NCBI GenBank assembly: GCA_041649895.1
Contig: JBAZMG010000024.1
Coordinates: 1 to 14,499 of the forward strand
Length of the DNA stretch: 14,499 nt
Source: STD1-204 sp041649895
GTDB taxonomy: Bacteria > Patescibacteriota > Minisyncoccia > Minisyncoccales > Minisyncoccaceae
Direction: 5' to 3'
Positions 12,268-14,499 of the stretch are shown in pieces (the stretch's first letter is position 1; every line of letters starts with the position of its first letter). The position numbers and the translations under genes were made by a program. Below the pieces are notes generated by a model. That model had not been told where the DNA came from. It worked only from the letters and a program-made list of their open reading frames with translations, and searched no databases.

Positions 12268-13356
12268 ATGAAAATCAAATATTGTTTATACTCTTTCATA
12301 TGTTTACTTTTGATAATTTTATTATTGTTATTGCCGAAAGCATTGATACATAACGATAATAATTCAATTGATAAGCAACCCATTTCATTTAAAGACGCCT
12401 TGGGCTCCAATTTCGTAATTGGATTTTTAGGGCAAACACTTGATGAAGAAACAATAAAGACAATTAAATACATCAAACCTTCCGGAATAATTTTATATTC
12501 AAGAAATTGCGACACCAAAGATCAATTAAAAAAACTAATAGATCAATTGCAGTCCGTGGCTAAGGAAATAGGTGATAATAAATTTTTCATAATGATAGAC
12601 GAAGAGCCGGGAGGAGCAACGAGAATAAACGCGTTTAGCGATGTATTTAATTCCGGCGAACCAAATTGGCTTTTAATGGATGATAGACTGAAAGAAATGG
12701 GGAATTATGGTATTAATGTCGACTTGGCACCTTTGGCGGATTATCCGTTTAGTGAAGACAGCTATATAAAAAACAGAATAGTTGCCAAGGATGAAAATAC
12801 TCTTATCGCGTTTAACAAGAAATTTATTGAAACGGCTAAAAAGAATAATATATCCACCACTTTGAAGCATTTTCCCGGCGCCGGTCTTTTTGTGCAAGAT
12901 CCCCATACTGATATATCGGACTCTTTGGCCGACGTTAATACCTTTAACAGATCATTAGCAATTTTTGAGGAAGGTATTAAAGATGGTGCCGATTTCGTAA
13001 TGATCAATCATGGCATCTATGAAAACATTGATGACAAAATGGCAACTTTTTCAAAAAAAATAGTCAATGATATTTTGATAAAACAATTGGGTTTTTCGGG
13101 TTTAGTTATTACGGATGATATGGCCGATATGCCCTTACAATTCGAAGGCGATGTAAATCAAGAAGACTTTCTTTTCGAGGCGCTAAATGCGGGAAACAAT
13201 ATGGTGCTTTTATCTCATCGAACCGAGATCACAAGAGAGGTATTCGATCGTTTATTGAATAAGTACTCCAATAATGAAGATTTCCATAAAATCGTTATAA
13301 ATAACTACAAAAAAATAAATGATTTTAAAAAGAATAAAAACCTGGTTTTTAACTAA
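12268..13356 (+). CDS. Membrane-anchored glycoside hydrolase family 3 protein (NagZ-like)
   Basis: A 362-residue protein with an N-terminal hydrophobic anchor (about 8-25) and a GH3 barrel. Family motifs are IDEEPGGATRI (110-120, in place of the usual D-x-E-G-G-R-V-x-R), VDLAPLAD (151-158), KHFPGAG (200-206), DPH (211-213) at the place of the NagZ Asp-His catalytic dyad, and ITDDM with the expected nucleophile Asp283. NagZ-type enzymes remove N-acetylglucosamine from muropeptides. The changes GHG to GAG and the lost first Arg of GGRV make it divergent, so the substrate may differ. An in-frame ATG at 12214 lies inside the upstream gene; the start at 12268, 1 nt after that gene's stop, places the anchor at the N-terminus and is preferred. 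It acts outside the membrane, on the cell's own wall or that of a host. Confidence 0.85.
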   Translation: MKIKYCLYSFICLLLIILLLLLPKALIHNDNNSIDKQPISFKDALGSNFVIGFLGQTLDEETIKTIKYIKPSGIILYSRNCDTKDQLKKLIDQLQSVAKEIGDNKFFIMIDEEPGGATRINAFSDVFNSGEPNWLLMDDRLKEMGNYGINVDLAPLADYPFSEDSYIKNRIVAKDENTLIAFNKKFIETAKKNNISTTLKHFPGAGLFVQDPHTDISDSLADVNTFNRSLAIFEEGIKDGADFVMINHGIYENIDDKMATFSKKIVNDILIKQLGFSGLVITDDMADMPLQFEGDVNQEDFLFEALNAGNNMVLLSHRTEITREVFDRLLNKYSNNEDFHKIVINNYKKINDFKKNKNLVFN

Positions 13357-13432
13357 AATAGGAGACGCACCTTTTTACGCGGCCACTCTTATCATTTTTT
13401 AAGCAGTTCAAGACTCATTATTATTTTAAATC

Positions 13433-13468
13433 AAGTATTTGTGGTGGACAGCAAATACTTTATTTTTT
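13433..13468 (+). terminator. Intrinsic terminator after the GH3 gene
   Basis: AAGTATTTG (13433-13441) pairs perfectly with CAAATACTT (13452-13460) around a 10-nt loop and is followed by TATTTTTT. It ends the GH3 operon before the next promoter. Confidence 0.7.
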
Positions 13469-13476
13469 CGCGGTTT

Positions 13477-13485
13477 TGGTATAAT
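13477..13485 (+). promoter_or_regulatory. Extended -10 promoter
   Basis: TGGTATAAT is an extended -10 (TGn-TATAAT) with no good -35 element upstream. The start would be near 13492, about 50 nt before the ATG at 13544 and 21 nt before an alternative ATG at 13513. Confidence 0.55.
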
Positions 13486-13543
13486 ATATAAACATTAATA
13501 AATAGCCGATAAATGGCTGATATAAATAATAATACTAAATTAG

Positions 13544-14089
13544 ATGAAAATGAACAAAACAAAAAAGATAGTACTCATAGTTGTCGTAATTTTAATATTG
13601 GCGGGCGTTGCCGGTTTCGCTTTTTGCAATTATTCAAAAAAAGGAAATGAGATCAGGGATTACTATTATGCTTGGCTCAATAAAACAAAGGCATCTCTCG
13701 TAAGCATTTACGAAAATTATCCTTACCAAACCTTAAAGGAATTGAAATTACAGAGCGGAATCAATTTTTCGGAAACAAAAAGGACAAAATTCGTGTGGCA
13801 GTCGTTGAGTGAAGGAATATTACCGGTCACGATTACGGGATACACATTTGATAAAACAATAATCACGAACGACCAAAGCGATAAAATCAGGGAAATGTTT
13901 GAGCAGGGCGGGTTTGCGCTACAGTTTTTTGACGTAGACATAAACAGCTTTGCCGGAATTTCCGGATACAGAAAGGATGACACGGTGTGTATGATCAAAA
14001 GCGGGCCCACCAAAGACGCCAACAACGAACTCGTAGCCGAAGATAAGCTTAATTTTGAGATCTATTGCGGCAGGTTGGCCGCCAACTAA
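13544..14089 (+). CDS. Single-pass membrane protein of unknown function
   Basis: A 181-residue protein with basic N-terminus MKMNKTKK, one strong hydrophobic helix (about 9-28, VLIVVVILILAGVAGFAF) and an extracytoplasmic region of about 150 residues with no recognised domain. Two cysteines near the end (DDTVCMIK, FEIYCGRL) could form a disulfide. There is no Shine-Dalgarno sequence. An ORF in another frame starting at ATG 13513 encodes a hydrophilic MADINNNTKLDENEQNKK. A single-base shift in the following A-run would join it to this helix, so the true N-terminus may be longer. The HIT-family gene starts 3 nt after its stop, suggesting one operon. The protein is probably real, because it has a promoter, a plausible topology and a tight junction; its function is unknown. 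Confidence 0.72.
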   Translation: MKMNKTKKIVLIVVVILILAGVAGFAFCNYSKKGNEIRDYYYAWLNKTKASLVSIYENYPYQTLKELKLQSGINFSETKRTKFVWQSLSEGILPVTITGYTFDKTIITNDQSDKIREMFEQGGFALQFFDVDINSFAGISGYRKDDTVCMIKSGPTKDANNELVAEDKLNFEIYCGRLAAN

Positions 14090-14092
14090 ATT

Positions 14093-14499
14093 ATGGATTG
14101 TGTTTTTTGCAAGATCGCGAATAACGAGATCCCAAGCTTCAAAATATACGAGGACGATTTGATCTTGGCTTTTTTGGATGCCAGTCCGGCCGCGGAGGGC
14201 CATACGCTCATAATACCCAAGCGCCATTTTGAAAACATCTTTGATATTGAAAACAATTACTTGAACAAGATCATTTCAACGGCAAAGATCATCGCGGAAA
14301 AAATGAAATCCGACCTTGGCGTGGAAGGAGTGAATATTTATCACGCTTCGGGCAAGGCGGCGGAGCAGAGCGTTTTTCACTTTCACTTGCATATAATTCC
14401 GCGAGTGCCGGACGACACAATTGATTTTACCGGGGCCACAAACAAAAACATTAAAAAGCTTAATCCCGAAGAAATGGAAGAAATTAGAAAAAAATTAAC
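14093..14499 (+). CDS. HIT-family (histidine triad) nucleotide hydrolase/transferase, 3' end outside window
   Basis: The frame is open from the ATG at 14093 to the window edge (135 complete codons). It begins MDCVFCKIANNEIPSFKIYE, the usual start of HIT proteins with the zinc-type CxxC pair. It continues with DDLILAFLDASPAAEGHTLI and IPKRHFENIFD, and carries the histidine triad VFHFHLHIIPR. The middle triad residue attacks the alpha-phosphate of a nucleotide substrate such as an adenosine phosphoramidate or dinucleoside polyphosphate. The sequence resembles the Hint/HinT branch and should be nearly complete (typical length about 110-145). It lies 3 nt after a membrane-protein gene with no Shine-Dalgarno sequence. 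The substrate cannot be told from the sequence. Confidence 0.93.
   Translation, partial: MDCVFCKIANNEIPSFKIYEDDLILAFLDASPAAEGHTLIIPKRHFENIFDIENNYLNKIISTAKIIAEKMKSDLGVEGVNIYHASGKAAEQSVFHFHLHIIPRVPDDTIDFTGATNKNIKKLNPEEMEEIRKKL

Overview
The window looks like a piece of a Candidate Phyla Radiation (Patescibacteria, Parcubacteria-like) chromosome. This is inferred from gene content and style, not from a marker-gene tree. The supporting signs are tandem prepilin-type LamG proteins, short operons with 1-4 nt junctions, almost no Shine-Dalgarno sequences, several near-leaderless promoters, AT-rich spacers with heptanucleotide arrays and hairpins, and a hicB-hicA pair. UGA is a stop codon here, because prfB carries the classic in-frame UGA frameshift. 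That argues against the UGA=Gly lineages (SR1/Gracilibacteria).

Layout. 1-1786: two tandem LamG pseudopilins, the first cut by the window edge. 1797-2764: a slipin-type SPFH membrane protein with its own promoter. 2767-4093 (minus strand): two paralogous HUMPS-family (hexulose-6-phosphate synthase-like) enzymes, 1 nt apart, convergent with the SPFH gene. 4127-4234: the decayed C-terminal end of a third LamG pseudopilin, so 1787-4126 sits between copies of one pilin family. 4281-4981: a hicB-hicA toxin-antitoxin module with promoter and terminator. 4985-5570: a cysteine-rich orphan gene. 5588-7334: a TPM-domain membrane protein with a long cytoplasmic coiled coil. 7336-10259: prfB (programmed +1 frameshift, apparently leaderless), ftsE and ftsX, a gene order known in other bacteria. 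10260-10820: the only long gene-poor stretch, with tRNA-Gln(CTG), heptanucleotide arrays, six perfect hairpins and a good promoter. 10821-13356: a cysteine-rich membrane-anchored protein followed 1 nt later by a membrane-anchored NagZ-like GH3 hydrolase. 13477-14499: a one-helix membrane protein and the start of a HIT-family protein.

Themes. Much of the window concerns the cell surface: pseudopilins with sugar/ligand-binding-like LamG folds, SPFH and TPM membrane proteins, FtsEX (cell-wall hydrolase control) and a muropeptide-type GH3 enzyme. The HUMPS pair is metabolic and could make or use hexulose/ribulose phosphate; no phosphohexuloisomerase, Fae or RuBisCO gene is visible. The best leads for something undescribed are the non-coding structures (the heptanucleotide arrays bracketing ftsEX, the hairpin cluster after tRNA-Gln, the two-copy folded repeat), the modular pilin family with a decayed copy, and the cysteine-rich protein/GH3 pair. 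No CRISPR array, transposase, integrase or prophage gene was seen.
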